Below the pieces are notes generated by a model that was given only the letters and a program-made list of their open reading frames with translations, was not told where the DNA came from and did not search any database. A stretch of 64,000 nt of DNA from Xylanimonas protaetiae (GTDB taxonomy: Bacteria > Actinomycetota > Actinomycetes > Actinomycetales > Cellulomonadaceae), in contig NZ_CP035493.1 of assembly GCF_004135385.1 (NCBI RefSeq), positions 2,294,001 to 2,358,000 of the forward strand, given 5' to 3'. The translations under genes were made by a program, and so were the position numbers. How positions within the stretch are numbered: the first letter of the stretch is position 1; the number at the start of each line of letters is the position of its first letter. Below are positions 7,310-17,702 of this stretch, piece by piece.

Positions 7310-8833
7310 TCACCACGGCGAGGGCGCGTAGTCCTTCAGGAAGCAGCCGTAGACGTCGTCGCCGGCCTCGCCGCGGACGATCGGGTCGTAGACGCGCGCC
7401 GCCCCGTCGACGAGGTCGAGCGGCGCGTGCCACCCCTCGGCGGCGATGCGCAGCTTCTCGTGGTGGGGCCGCTCGTCGGTGATCCAGCCGGTGTCGACGG
7501 CGGTCATGAGGATCCTGTCGGTCGCGAACATCTCGCCCGCCGACGTGCGCGTGAGCATGTTGAGCGCGGCCTTCGCCATGTTGGTGTGCGGGTGGCCCGC
7601 ACCCTTGTAGCGGCGGGAGAACTGGCCCTCCATGGCGGAGACGTTGACGACGTAGGCGCGCCGGGCACCGCGCTCGACGGCGGCCCGCATCGCCGGACGC
7701 AGCCGGGACACGATGAGGAACGGGGCCACCGAGTTGCAGAACTGCACCTCGAGCAGCTCCAGCGGGTCGACCTCGTCGACCACCTGCGTCCAGGAGTTGT
7801 TGTCCTGGATGTCCGGGATCAGCCCGCCGGCGTCGACGGCCGTGCCGGCCAGGTGCTGCTCGAGCGACGCGCCGCCGGCCTTGAGTGCGAGCGCGGTCAG
7901 CGTGGCGGCGTTGTGCGCGGCGACGGCGGCCACCTCTGGCTCGCCGTCGTGATGTGCGACGGGATGGGCTGTCAGCGCGCCGGCGATCGCCGCGGGGTGC
8001 GCCTCCGAGATGCGGTCGAACGTCACCATCTCGGGCAGCTCGAGCCCGCCGGGCAGCGGGGCCAGGGGAGCGGACTCGCCGTCGATGAGGTGCGCGTAGG
8101 CACCCGGCAGGCGACGGACCGTCTGGCAGGCGTTGTTGACGATGATGTCCAGCGGGCCGTCGGCCGCGACGTCGTCCGTGAGGGCGATGACCTGGGTGGG
8201 GTCCCGCAGGTCGATGCCGACGATCTTGAGGCGGTGCAGCCAGTCGGCGGCGTCCTCCATCGCGCCGAACCTGCGCACCGCGTCCTTGGGGAACCGCGTG
8301 GTGATCGTCAGGTGCGCGCCGTCCCGCAGCAGGCGCAGGGCGATGTACATGCCGATCTTCGCCCGCCCGCCGGTGAGGAGCGCCCGCTTGCCCGTGAGGT
8401 CGGTGCGCTGCTCGCGCTTCGCGTGGCTCATCGCCGCGCACGTGGGGCAGAGCCAGTGGTAGAACGCGTCGACCAGCGTGAATTCCTGCTTGCAGATGTA
8501 GCACCCGCGTGGCGTGATCAGCTCGCCGGCGAAGGCCCCCGGCGCCGTCGAGACCAGCGGGATGCCTGCCGTCTCGTCGTCGATCCGCATCGGGGACCCG
8601 GTGGCGGTCTGCTCGATGACGGCCTGGTCGTGCTGCTGCTTGTGCTGGCGCACCTCGGCGCGGCGCGACTTCTTGAGCAGCTTCCACATGTACCCCGTGG
8701 CCCGCTTGACCGCCTGGACGTCGTCGTGGTCGGACGGCAGCTCGTGCAGCCGGGCCAGGACCTCGAGGGTGACCGCGAGCTTCTCGGGGTCGATTCCGGG
8801 CGCGGCGCTGCCTGCGGTGGTGGGGGGAGTCAC
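7310..8833 (-). CDS. Atypical SDR oxidoreductase with zinc ribbon, catalytic Tyr missing
   Basis: This 507-residue protein has three visible parts. Residues 1–100 are a charged helical region. A four-cysteine knuckle follows (CYIC at 111–114, CPTC at 129–132), probably binding zinc. Residues 148–507 are a Rossmann SDR domain with nucleotide loop TGGRAKIG (154–161) and the NNA motif in VNNACQTVRR. The catalytic serine is plausible in NVSAMEG (about 399) and the lysine in NMAK (421), but the position four before that lysine is Thr, not Tyr. Oxidoreductase activity is therefore uncertain; it may bind NAD(P) for another purpose. The GTG start is preceded at 7 nt by TAGCCT, suggesting leaderless transcription divergent from clpS. 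Confidence 0.7.
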   Translation of the reverse strand: MTPPTTAGSAAPGIDPEKLAVTLEVLARLHELPSDHDDVQAVKRATGYMWKLLKKSRRAEVRQHKQQHDQAVIEQTATGSPMRIDDETAGIPLVSTAPGAFAGELITPRGCYICKQEFTLVDAFYHWLCPTCAAMSHAKREQRTDLTGKRALLTGGRAKIGMYIALRLLRDGAHLTITTRFPKDAVRRFGAMEDAADWLHRLKIVGIDLRDPTQVIALTDDVAADGPLDIIVNNACQTVRRLPGAYAHLIDGESAPLAPLPGGLELPEMVTFDRISEAHPAAIAGALTAHPVAHHDGEPEVAAVAAHNAATLTALALKAGGASLEQHLAGTAVDAGGLIPDIQDNNSWTQVVDEVDPLELLEVQFCNSVAPFLIVSRLRPAMRAAVERGARRAYVVNVSAMEGQFSRRYKGAGHPHTNMAKAALNMLTRTSAGEMFATDRILMTAVDTGWITDERPHHEKLRIAAEGWHAPLDLVDGAARVYDPIVRGEAGDDVYGCFLKDYAPSPW

Positions 8834-8840
8834 GGCGGCC

Positions 8841-8846
8841 AGGCTA
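8841..8846 (-). promoter_or_regulatory. Leaderless -10 box of the SDR gene
   Basis: The minus-strand hexamer TAGCCT is separated by 7 nt from the GTG of the SDR gene. It faces the clpS box across 43 bp. Confidence 0.5.
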
Positions 8847-8889
8847 CGCGGGCGCAGCGGTGGTGGCGGCGGGCACCGTCACCGATCCG

Positions 8890-8895
8890 TAGGCT
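8890..8895 (+). promoter_or_regulatory. Leaderless -10 box of clpS
   Basis: TAGGCT lies 6 nt before the clpS GTG, so transcription would begin at or next to the start codon. Confidence 0.5.
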
Positions 8896-8901
8896 GGGCG
8901 G

Positions 8902-9219
8902 GTGAGTGCACCCACCGTCGGCCCGGACGTCCGGGCCGAGCAGGAGACCCACGCGGACGCCGTCGCGTCCCTCGCCGACCCCTGGGTCACGATCGTCTGG
9001 AACGATCCGGTCAACCTCATGACCTACGTGACGTACGTCTTCGAGAGCTACTTCGGCTACCCGCCTGCGCGCGCCCGCACCCTCATGCTCCAGGTGCACC
9101 GCGAGGGCCGCGCCGTCGTGTCCACCGGGCCCCGCGAGCGCATGGAGGTGGACGTGCAGGCCATGCACGGGTTCGGCCTGTGGGCCACGATGCGGCGTTC
9201 CTCGGAGGGTGACGCATGA
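8902..9219 (+). CDS. clpS: ATP-dependent Clp protease adaptor ClpS
   Basis: ClpS binds the N-domain of ClpA/ClpC and delivers N-degron substrates to the Clp protease. The 105 residues show the diagnostic core: [20 protein letters not shown] near 28–47 (substrate pocket Asn-Asp) and [17 protein letters not shown] near 67–83. The unstructured N-terminal 25 residues are normal for the family and act in substrate hand-off. The stop overlaps the DUF2017 start by ATGA, as in most Actinobacteria, so the two are translationally coupled. The GTG start fits both the family length and the TAGGCT box 6 nt upstream. Confidence 0.93.
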   Translation: MSAPTVGPDVRAEQETHADAVASLADPWVTIVWNDPVNLMTYVTYVFESYFGYPPARARTLMLQVHREGRAVVSTGPRERMEVDVQAMHGFGLWATMRRSSEGDA

Positions 9220-9908
9220 CCCCGTTCCGGCCCGGCCCCGACGGGTACGAGGCGTCCTGGGAAGAGGCCGAGCGGCACGTCCTCGCGGGCGTCGCCCGCG
9301 AGGTCGCCGCCCTGCTGCGCGAGCAGGCCGGCCTGCCGGACACCGACGCCGACGACCCGCTCGGCGCCCTCGCCGCGACGATGCAGTCCACCGGGACGCC
9401 GCGCGAGCCTGACGACCCCGCCGCCCGCCGTCTGCTCCCCGACGCGTCGCGCGACGACGCGTCCGTCTCCGCCGAGTTCCGCCACCTCACCCAGACCGAC
9501 CTCGCGGCCGCCAAGGTGCGCGGCCTCGAGCTGTTCGCCGACCTCCTCGACGGGGCCGCGCTCGACGACGTCGACCCGTCGCCCGCCGGGCTCGACTACG
9601 GGCTCGACGACGAGCTCGACGACCGCGCCGTCGTCCTCGTGACGCGCCAGGACGCCCGCGACGTCGCCGCCGCGCTCACGGACGTGCGCCTCGTCGTCGC
9701 GCAGCGCCTCGGCCTCGAGACCGACGACGACGTCGAGACCCTCCACGACGAGGTGCTCGCCGACGCCGTCGACGACGACGCGGCCCGCGGCCTCGACGCG
9801 GACGTGCGCCGCTACTGGGGCGGCATCTTCGTCGCGGCCGGCTTCGCGCAAGAGTCCCTCGTGGGCGCCATGCTCGACGACCACCGCGCGTCCCGCTCCG
9901 GCGGCTGA
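9216..9908 (+). CDS. DUF2017 family protein, clpS-linked
   Basis: This acidic 230-residue protein matches the actinobacterial DUF2017 family that follows clpS almost invariably. The N-terminus has a helical segment ([20 protein letters not shown]), and a conserved [14 protein letters not shown] block lies near residue 90. The C-terminus carries [14 protein letters not shown] and [15 protein letters not shown]. There are no membrane segments or recognised catalytic motifs. Its function is unknown; constant linkage and coupled translation with ClpS suggest a role in Clp-dependent proteolysis (inference). Asp and Glu are unusually abundant across residues 100–190. Confidence 0.8.
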   Translation: MTPFRPGPDGYEASWEEAERHVLAGVAREVAALLREQAGLPDTDADDPLGALAATMQSTGTPREPDDPAARRLLPDASRDDASVSAEFRHLTQTDLAAAKVRGLELFADLLDGAALDDVDPSPAGLDYGLDDELDDRAVVLVTRQDARDVAAALTDVRLVVAQRLGLETDDDVETLHDEVLADAVDDDAARGLDADVRRYWGGIFVAAGFAQESLVGAMLDDHRASRSGG

Positions 9909-10003
9909 CGCGGGCGTCCCGCTGCGGCGGTCGACCTGGGCGTCTGCGTCGCCGCGTGGTGGACGACACGTCCACGGCGGGACCCGCGCCCGCAGGTCGC
10001 CGT

Positions 10004-10009
10004 TAGGCT
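10004..10009 (+). promoter_or_regulatory. Leaderless -10 box of murI
   Basis: TAGGCT stands 7 nt before the murI GTG. The 108-bp gap after the DUF2017 gene holds no other obvious signal. Confidence 0.5.
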
Positions 10010-10016
10010 GCCCTGC

Positions 10017-10823
10017 GTGAACGATGCACCGATCGGCGTCTTCGACAGCGGTGTCGGCGGCCTCACCGTCGCCCGGGCGATCCTCGATCAGCTTCCCCAC
10101 GAGCAGGTGCTGTACATCGGCGACACCGCCAACGCGCCCTACGGACCCAAGCCGCTCGCCGCCGTCCGCGCGATGGCGCTGTCGGTCATGGACCAGCTCG
10201 TGGACGACGGCGTGAAGATGCTCGTCGTCGCGTGCAACTCGGCGTCCGCCGTGGCGATCCCCGACGCGCGCGAGCGCTACGAGGTCCGTCGCGGGATCCC
10301 GGTCGTCGAGGTGATCCGGCCGGCCGCGCGGCGTGCCGTCGTGACGTCGCGGTCGGGGCGCATCGGCGTCATCGGCACCAAGGCGACGATCGACTCGCGC
10401 GCCTACGAGGACGCGTTCCACGTGACGCCCGGCCTGACGATCACCCCGCGCGCGTGCCCCGACTTCGTGCCGCTCGTCGAGCGCGGGATCACCTCGGGGC
10501 CGGACGTGCTCGACGCCGCCCACCGCTACCTCGACCCGGTGCGCGAGGCGGGCGTCGACACGCTCGTGCTCGGCTGCACGCACTACCCGCTGCTCGCGGG
10601 CGCGATCTCCTACGTCATGGGCGCCGACGTCACGCTCGTCTCGTCGGCCGAGGAGACCGCCAAGGACGTCTACCGCACGCTCGTCGCGCAGGGCCTGGAG
10701 CGCTCTCCCGAGTCCGGGCCGCCGGAGCACCGCTTCCTGTCCACGGGCGACACCGAGTCGTTCGAGCAGGTCGCCCGCCGCTTCCTCGGCCCCGAGGTCC
10801 GCTTCGTGGAGGCGGCCCGGTGA
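10017..10823 (+). CDS. murI: Glutamate racemase
   Basis: MurI interconverts L- and D-glutamate, supplying D-Glu for peptidoglycan, without a cofactor. The 268 residues include [13 protein letters not shown] at 6–18, the first catalytic cysteine in VVACNSAS (C73) and the second in GCTHYPLL (C187), each in the family's usual place. [13 protein letters not shown] near 31–43 forms the substrate pocket. The length is typical. The start is GTG at 7 nt from TAGGCT, giving [10 protein letters not shown], the normal N-terminus. The stop overlaps the next gene's GTG by 4 nt. Confidence 0.96.
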   Translation: MNDAPIGVFDSGVGGLTVARAILDQLPHEQVLYIGDTANAPYGPKPLAAVRAMALSVMDQLVDDGVKMLVVACNSASAVAIPDARERYEVRRGIPVVEVIRPAARRAVVTSRSGRIGVIGTKATIDSRAYEDAFHVTPGLTITPRACPDFVPLVERGITSGPDVLDAAHRYLDPVREAGVDTLVLGCTHYPLLAGAISYVMGADVTLVSSAEETAKDVYRTLVAQGLERSPESGPPEHRFLSTGDTESFEQVARRFLGPEVRFVEAAR

Positions 10824-11674
10824 TCCTGCGCACCCTGGGCGTCGCGGGCTCCGCCCCGCGCCCCGACTCGCCCGCCTCCACGTACCTGGTCCACGTGCCC
10901 GCCGCCGACGTCGCGGCCGGCATCGCGTCCGGCGTCGTGCCCGACGACGTCGAGGTGCGCGACTGGAACGTCGTCGCCGACCTCGGCAACGGGGGCCTCG
11001 GCTACCTGCAGCGGCACGTCTCGCTGCACACGCTCGACGCCGTCGCGCTCAGCCACCTGCACCCCGACCACTGCGCCGACCTGTCCGGGCTGTACGTGCA
11101 CCTCAAGTACCACCCCGAGCTCGGCTCGGTGCGCACCGGCGTCGCGCCGCACCTGCCCGTGTACGGGCCGGCCGACGTCGCCCAGCGCGCCGCGGCCATG
11201 TACGGGGTGCACCCGGGCGAGACGATGGACGAGGTCTTCGACTTCCGCACCTGGTCCGACCAGGTCGCGGTGCGCGTGGGACCGCTCGTCGTCACGCCCC
11301 GGTCGGTGTACCACCCGGTGGAGGCGTACGGGCTGCGGATCACGGGCCCGTCGTCGGTGCGCCCGGGGGAGCAGGTCGTGCTCGCCTACACGGGCGACAC
11401 CGACTACTGCGCCTCCGTCGTGGAGCTCGCGCGCGACGCCGACCTGCTGCTCGCGGAGTCCGCGTTCGTGCAGGGCCGCGACGACCGCGTGGAACCCGGC
11501 ATCCACCTGACCGGCGCGCGCGCCGGGCGCGTGGCCGCCGACGCCGCGGCGAGGCGGCTCGTGCTGACGCACCTGCCCGCCTGGACCGAGGCCGCGGTGG
11601 TGCTCGCCGAGGCGAGCGCCCAGTACGACGGCCCCGTCACGGTGGCCGTGCCCGACGGTGTCGAGGAGCTCTGA
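10820..11674 (+). CDS. MBL-fold metallo-hydrolase downstream of murI
   Basis: This 284-residue metallo-beta-lactamase-fold protein has the signature [13 protein letters not shown] near residue 75, which supplies the HxHxDH zinc ligands. A downstream AYTGDTDYC near 190 holds the bridging Asp, and a late histidine lies in LVLTHLP. This gene follows murI in most Actinobacteria and is often called a cAMP-phosphodiesterase-like or ribonuclease Z-like hydrolase, but no substrate is established. Start codon GTG overlaps the murI stop (GTGA), so it is co-translated with murI. There is no signal peptide, so it acts in the cytosol. Confidence 0.8.
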   Translation: MILRTLGVAGSAPRPDSPASTYLVHVPAADVAAGIASGVVPDDVEVRDWNVVADLGNGGLGYLQRHVSLHTLDAVALSHLHPDHCADLSGLYVHLKYHPELGSVRTGVAPHLPVYGPADVAQRAAAMYGVHPGETMDEVFDFRTWSDQVAVRVGPLVVTPRSVYHPVEAYGLRITGPSSVRPGEQVVLAYTGDTDYCASVVELARDADLLLAESAFVQGRDDRVEPGIHLTGARAGRVAADAAARRLVLTHLPAWTEAAVVLAEASAQYDGPVTVAVPDGVEEL

Positions 11675-11676
11675 CG

Positions 11677-12045
11677 ATGGTGGTGTCGACGGGTCGTGCC
11701 CTGGTGTACGACGTCGTGGTGGTGCTCGTGTTCCTGCTCGTCGGGAGCGCCGCGCACGACGCGGCGGCCCGCGGGGCCGGTCACGAGCTCGCGCTGGGAG
11801 CGTGCTTCCTCGCGGGGCTCGCGGCGGGGTGGGGCGTGTCGCGGGCGTGGCGCTCGCCGGCGCGCCTGTGGCCGACGGGCGTGACCGTCTGGCTCGTGAC
11901 CGTGGCGGTCGGCGTGCTGCTGCGCGGCCTGCTGGTCGCGGACGCGGGCTTCGCCCCGTCGTTCCTGGCGGTCGCGACGGTGTTCCTGGGCGTGACGCTG
12001 CTGGGCTGGCGAGCGCTGGCCCGCGTCCCGGCCCGCCGCGGCTGA
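11677..12045 (+). CDS. DUF3054 membrane protein
   Basis: This 122-residue protein has four predicted transmembrane helices, at about 8–28 (YDVVVVLVFLLVGS), 38–56, 68–88 (VTVWLVTVAVGVLL) and 95–113. It fits the DUF3054 family of small actinobacterial membrane proteins by length and by the WPTGVTVWL segment before TM3. It is the last gene of the murI cluster, starting 2 bp after the MBL gene stop. No function is known. Confidence 0.75.
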   Translation: MVVSTGRALVYDVVVVLVFLLVGSAAHDAAARGAGHELALGACFLAGLAAGWGVSRAWRSPARLWPTGVTVWLVTVAVGVLLRGLLVADAGFAPSFLAVATVFLGVTLLGWRALARVPARRG

Positions 12046-12071
12046 CCGCGGGCCCGCTGCCGGGCGAGCGA

Positions 12072-12089
12072 TCGGAACCCACGTTCCGA
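12072..12089. terminator. Hairpin between convergent DUF3054 and rdgB genes
   Basis: A 7-bp stem (tcggaac / gttccga) with a CCAC loop is central in the 68-bp convergent gap and could serve either strand. No T-run follows. Confidence 0.4.
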
Positions 12090-12113
12090 GTCGCGGCCGG
12101 GCGCACTCGCTAA

Positions 12114-12779
12114 CTAGCGGAGCGCCGCCGCGATGAGCGGGGCCAGCGCGCGGAACGCCTCGCCGCGGTGGCTGATCGCGTTCTTCTCGGCCGGCGAGAG
12201 CTCGGCGCTCGTGCGCGTGCCCGGGCCGCCGTCCGCGGCCGGCGCCTGCGCGTCCGGCACGAGGATCGGGTCGTACCCGAAACCGTTCGTGCCGCGCGGC
12301 GCGTCGACGAGCGTGCCGCGCATCTCGCCGCGGAACACCTGCTCGCCGCCGTCCGGCGTGACCAGGGCGGCCGCGCACACGAAGCCCGCACGCCGGTGGA
12401 CCGGCTCGCTGATGGCGCTGAGCTGGGCCAGCAGCAGGTCGAGGTTCGCCTGGTCGTCGCCGTGGCGGCCCGCCCAGCGGGCGCTGAAGATGCCGGGTGC
12501 GCCCCCGAGGACGTCGACGGCGAGGCCCGAGTCGTCCGCGACGGCGGGCAGGCCCGTCGCCTGCGCGAGCGCGCGCGCCTTGAGGAGCGCGTTCTCCTCG
12601 AACGTCACGCCGTCCTCGACGGGCTCCGGGGCGCCGAGGTCGCCGGCCGTGACGACGGCGTCCGCGGGCAGCTCCGCGAGCCCCGGCTGCGCGCGCAGGA
12701 TCGCGACGAGCTCCACGAGCTTCTTGCGGTTGTGGGTCGCCAGGACGAGGCGGGCGCCCGCGGGCACCTCCACGGTCAC
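12114..12779 (-). CDS. rdgB: Non-canonical purine NTP pyrophosphatase (XTP/dITP, RdgB/HAM1)
   Basis: The enzyme hydrolyses ITP, dITP and XTP to monophosphates, keeping deaminated purines out of nucleic acids. The 221 residues show [12 protein letters not shown] near 12–23, [17 protein letters not shown] near 54–70 (catalytic Glu), [20 protein letters not shown] near 79–98 and the substrate motif [13 protein letters not shown] near 155. [20 protein letters not shown] closes the domain. The GTG start overlaps the rph stop by 4 nt, giving MTVEVPAG; the pair rph–rdgB is standard in Actinobacteria. Confidence 0.94.
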   Translation of the reverse strand: MTVEVPAGARLVLATHNRKKLVELVAILRAQPGLAELPADAVVTAGDLGAPEPVEDGVTFEENALLKARALAQATGLPAVADDSGLAVDVLGGAPGIFSARWAGRHGDDQANLDLLLAQLSAISEPVHRRAGFVCAAALVTPDGGEQVFRGEMRGTLVDAPRGTNGFGYDPILVPDAQAPAADGGPGTRTSAELSPAEKNAISHRGEAFRALAPLIAAALR

Positions 12780-13534
12780 CGGGCCAGCTCCGCGGCGAGG
12801 GTCTCGCGCTGGATCTCGGCGAGCCGCGCGTTGCCCGCGACGGCGAGGTCGAGCAGCGCGTCGAGCTCGGCGCGGTCGAACGCGCCGTGCTCCGCCGTGC
12901 CCTGCACCTCGACGAACGTGCCCGCACCCGTGACGACGACGTTCATGTCGGTGCCCGCGCGCACGTCCTCGACGTACGGCAGGTCGAGCATCGGGACGCC
13001 GTCGATGATGCCGACGGAGACGGCCGAGACGGAGTCGGTGAGCACGTTCGCGCCACCCTTGACGTGCCCGTGGCGCCGGCCCCACGCGACGGCGTCCGCG
13101 AGCGCCACGTACGCGCCCGTGATGGCCGCGGTCCGCGTGCCGCCGTCGGCCTGGAGCACGTCGCAGTCGAGCACGATGGTGTTCTCGCCGAGGGCGGAGA
13201 CGTCGATGACCGCGCGCAGCGACCGGCCGATGAGGCGCGAGATCTCGTGCGTGCGGCCGCCGACGCGGCCCTTGACCGACTCGCGGTCCGAGCGCGTGTT
13301 CGTGGCGCGGGGGAGCATCGCGTACTCGGCCGTGACCCAGCCCTCGCCCGAGCCCTTCTTCCAGCGCGGCACGCCCTCGGTGAACGACGCGGCGCACAGC
13401 ACGCGCGTGCTCCCGAACTCGACGAGCACCGAACCCTCGGCGGCGTCGAGCCAGCCGCGGGTGATCGTGATCGTGCGCAGCTCGTCGGGGGCGCGCCCGT
13501 CGGCGCGGACAACAGGGGTGGCGGGGGTGGTCAT
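12776..13534 (-). CDS. rph: Ribonuclease PH
   Basis: RNase PH trims tRNA 3' ends by phosphorolysis. The 252 residues include [18 protein letters not shown] near 17–34, TRVLCAASF, the catalytic block [18 protein letters not shown] near 90–107, [19 protein letters not shown] near 120–138 and [17 protein letters not shown] near 182. I chose the ATG reading MTTPATPVV over a TTG two codons upstream, because the ATG lies 5 nt from a symmetric promoter palindrome that also serves the divergent ABC-F gene. Confidence 0.94.
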   Translation of the reverse strand: MTTPATPVVRADGRAPDELRTITITRGWLDAAEGSVLVEFGSTRVLCAASFTEGVPRWKKGSGEGWVTAEYAMLPRATNTRSDRESVKGRVGGRTHEISRLIGRSLRAVIDVSALGENTIVLDCDVLQADGGTRTAAITGAYVALADAVAWGRRHGHVKGGANVLTDSVSAVSVGIIDGVPMLDLPYVEDVRAGTDMNVVVTGAGTFVEVQGTAEHGAFDRAELDALLDLAVAGNARLAEIQRETLAAELAR

Positions 13535-13539
13535 GCCCA

Positions 13540-13569
13540 AACCCTAAGCGCGACGCGCCGCTTAGGGTT
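13540..13569. promoter_or_regulatory. 30-bp perfect palindrome forming back-to-back promoters of rph and ABC-F gene
   Basis: The arms aaccctaagcg and cgcttagggtt (11 bp each) flank the 8-bp spacer cgacgcgc. Each arm contains TAGGGT, placed 6–7 nt from the start codon of the gene it faces (ATG at 13534 on the minus strand, GTG at 13575 on the plus strand). The element therefore supplies a -10 box, and possibly AGGG as a weak Shine-Dalgarno, to both genes. It could also be a regulator site. Confidence 0.6.
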
Positions 13570-13574
13570 GTCCG

Positions 13575-15416
<1,842 letters not shown>

Positions 15417-15423
15417 GCGCGGC

Positions 15424-15993
15424 TCAGGACAGCCGGCCCACCCAGGCCATCGCCTGCTTGACCAGCGTGCCCTGGCCGCCCACGAACTCGGCCTGCACGG
15501 TGTCCGCGCACGCCTCCTCGGGCGTGAGCCAGGCGATCTCCAGCGCGTCCTGCTGCGGGCGGCAGTCGCCGCTGACCGGGACGACGTAGGCGAGCGACAC
15601 CGCGTGCTGGCGCGGGTCGTGGAACGCCGTGATGCCCGGCGTCGGGAAGTACTCCGCGACGGTGAAGGGCTGCGGCGACGACGGCACGCGCGGCAGCGCG
15701 ACCGGCCCGAGGTCCTTCTCGAGGTGCCGCAGCAGCGCGTCGCGCACCCGCTCGTGGTACAGCACGCGGCCGGAGACGAGCGAGCGCGTCAGGCCGCGCG
15801 TGCCCATCCGCAGCAGCAGCCCGACGGCGACGACGTCGCCCGACTCGTCGACGCGCACGGGGATGGCGTCGACGTACAGCAGGGGGAGCTGGGCGCGGGC
15901 CTCGGCGAGGTCCTCCGGCGTCAACCAGCCGGACTGACGGGGGACGGGCGGCTCCCAGTCGTCGGGCGGGGGAAGCTCGGCAGACGCGGTCAC
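15424..15993 (-). CDS. NUDIX-fold family protein (DUF4916-like)
   Basis: This 189-residue protein begins SAELPPPDDWEPPVPRQSGW and contains LLYVDAIPVRVDESGDVVAVGLLLRM, then SLVSGRVLYHERVRDALLRH. These fit the actinobacterial NUDIX-hydrolase-family proteins that follow the fold but carry a weakened Nudix box: no clear GX5EX7REUXEEXGU is present. PGITAFHDPRQHAVSLAYVVPV and ALEIAWLTPEEA resemble the second half of Nudix domains. Hydrolase activity is thus doubtful; a binding or regulatory role is possible. It converges on the ABC-F gene with a 7-bp gap. The GTG start is preceded by TTGGAT at 6 nt. Confidence 0.65.
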   Translation of the reverse strand: MTASAELPPPDDWEPPVPRQSGWLTPEDLAEARAQLPLLYVDAIPVRVDESGDVVAVGLLLRMGTRGLTRSLVSGRVLYHERVRDALLRHLEKDLGPVALPRVPSSPQPFTVAEYFPTPGITAFHDPRQHAVSLAYVVPVSGDCRPQQDALEIAWLTPEEACADTVQAEFVGGQGTLVKQAMAWVGRLS

Positions 15994-16095
15994 AGGGCGA
16001 TCCAACCACGCGCCCGGGGCGACGTCCCACGGCGGCGCGGGAATACCTGGCCCCGCCGCGACGCTGGGCAGGACGTACCGACCGAGAGGAACCCC

Positions 16096-16467
16096 ATGGC
16101 CACCGTCGAGCTCACCGACGACACCTTCCGCGAGACCGTCGAGGGCAACGACATCGTGCTCGTCGACTTCTGGGCCACCTGGTGCCCGCCGTGCCGCCAG
16201 TTCGGCCCGGTCTTCGAGAAGTCCTCCGAGACCAACCCCGACGTCGTCCACGGCAAGATCGACACCGACGCCCAGCAGCGCATCGCCGCGGCCGCGGGCA
16301 TCACGTCCATCCCCACGCTCATGGCGTTCCGCGAGGGCGTCCTCGTCTTCTCGCAGCCGGGCGCGCTGCCGGCCAAGTCGCTCCAGGAGGTCGTGGACGC
16401 GGTCAAGGCCCTGGACATGGACGAGGTCCGCGAGGCGATCGAGGCGGACGCCTCGCGCGCCGGCTGA
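16096..16467 (+). CDS. trxA: Thioredoxin
   Basis: This 123-residue thioredoxin reduces protein disulfides in the cytosol. The strand VLVDFWATWCPPC (21–33) contains active cysteines C30 and C33 in WCPPC rather than the canonical WCGPC; Pro at the second position raises redox potential in some thioredoxin-like proteins. The cis-proline loop is in ITSIPTLMAF. The C-terminal extension (ALDMDEVREAIEADASRAG) is about 15 residues longer than E. coli TrxA. AGAGGA lies 8 nt before the ATG. A strong hairpin terminator follows, so it is monocistronic. Confidence 0.92.
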   Translation: MATVELTDDTFRETVEGNDIVLVDFWATWCPPCRQFGPVFEKSSETNPDVVHGKIDTDAQQRIAAAAGITSIPTLMAFREGVLVFSQPGALPAKSLQEVVDAVKALDMDEVREAIEADASRAG

Positions 16468-16502
16468 CGCTCCGCCCCGGAGGGCCGTGACCGACGGCCA
16501 AG

Positions 16503-16542
16503 GCTCGGGCCCGCTCGTGACGACGAGCGGGCCCGAGCTTTT
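16503..16542 (+). terminator. Rho-independent terminator of trxA
   Basis: A perfect 16-bp stem (gctcgggcccgctcgt and its complement) with a 4-nt GACG loop is followed by TTTT. It is the only terminator seen here with a clear T-run. Confidence 0.88.
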
Positions 16543-16659
16543 GTGCGCTGCGGCACGACAGCGACGGAACGCGACATTCGTCGATACGCAGGCGCAACGC
16601 GTGCGAAATGGGGGCGTGGTTCGCTCATGCAACGAATCGCCCCACAGGACGGACCGCGG

Positions 16660-17646
16660 ATGTCCATCACCACGATCGAGCCCACCCGAGCGGCCAAGGC
16701 CGGCGCAGCTGCCGTGCAGAGCCGCTCTCCCGGCAGGCTTGCATGGAGTCGCTTCGTGCGCGACCGCAAGACGCTCTTCGGGGCGGCCGTCGTCGTGGTC
16801 TACGTCGTCCTGGCGGCCATCGCGCCCGTCCTCGTGTCGTCGCACGCGCTCGACCCGTACACGCTCCACCAGGACCTCATCGACCCGCAGGGGCTCCCGA
16901 AGGGCGGCGTCTTCGGCGGGATCAGCCTGGCGCACCCGATGGGGATCGAGCCGGGCATCGGCCGTGACGTGATGAGCCGCGTCTGGTACGGGCTCACGTT
17001 CTCGCTGCTCATCGCGACGAGCGCCGCCGTCCTCGCGGTCGTGCTCGGCGTCGTGCTGGGCATCGTCGCCGGCATGGCGGGCGGCTGGACCGACACGCTC
17101 ATCGGCCGCCTCGTGGACCTCGTGCTGTCGTTCCCGCAGACGCTGATGCTGCTGGCGCTGTCCGGCACGATCGTCGCGTTCCTGACCGACAACCTGCACG
17201 TCCCGGCCGGCGACACGTCGCACGCCGTCTACGTGATCATCGTGCTCGCCGTCTTCGGCTGGCCGTCGGTCGCCCGCGTCGTGCGCGGCCAGGTGCTGAG
17301 CATCCGTGAGCGCGAGTTCATCGACGCGGCCCGGCTCCTCGGCGCAAGCCGGGCGCGGCTGTGGTTCCGCGAGGTGCTGCCGAACCTGTGGGCGCCCATC
17401 CTCGTCCAGTTCACGCTGATCCTGCCCGCGTACGTCTCCGCCGAGGCGGCGCTGTCGTACCTCGGGATCTCGATCGTGCCGCCGACGCCGACGCTGGGGA
17501 ACATCCTCAAGGACTCCATCCAGTACGCCTCGGGCGACTTTCTCTACTTCTTCACCCCCGCCTTCCTGCTCGTCCTCGTCGTCGTGAGCTTCAACCTGCT
17601 CGGCGACGGTCTGCGGGACGCGCTCGACCCGAAGGCGAACCGCTGA
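16660..17646 (+). CDS. Oligopeptide ABC transporter permease (OppC/DppC)
   Basis: This 328-residue inner-membrane subunit has six transmembrane helices, the first at about 28–50 (TLFGAAVVVVYVVLAAIAPV). A long extracytoplasmic loop precedes TM2. The EAA coupling motif is IREREFIDAARLLGASRARL near 205–224. It pairs with the DppB-type permease three genes on. The start at MSITTIEPT was chosen because AGGACGGA precedes it and it gives a normal short cytoplasmic N-tail; an upstream ATG at 16627 would add 11 residues. It is the first gene of a five-gene peptide-import operon (C–A–B–D–F). Confidence 0.88.
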   Translation: MSITTIEPTRAAKAGAAAVQSRSPGRLAWSRFVRDRKTLFGAAVVVVYVVLAAIAPVLVSSHALDPYTLHQDLIDPQGLPKGGVFGGISLAHPMGIEPGIGRDVMSRVWYGLTFSLLIATSAAVLAVVLGVVLGIVAGMAGGWTDTLIGRLVDLVLSFPQTLMLLALSGTIVAFLTDNLHVPAGDTSHAVYVIIVLAVFGWPSVARVVRGQVLSIREREFIDAARLLGASRARLWFREVLPNLWAPILVQFTLILPAYVSAEAALSYLGISIVPPTPTLGNILKDSIQYASGDFLYFFTPAFLLVLVVVSFNLLGDGLRDALDPKANR

Positions 17647-17702
17647 TTTCCATGGCAAGCAGCCGAGGAAAGACCACGAAAGAACGAAGGGGAGTCCACG
17701 CG

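Noticed and set aside
16543-16659. Upstream starts for the oligopeptide permease
   Set aside because: The extra residues follow directly on the trxA terminator T-run and show no family similarity.
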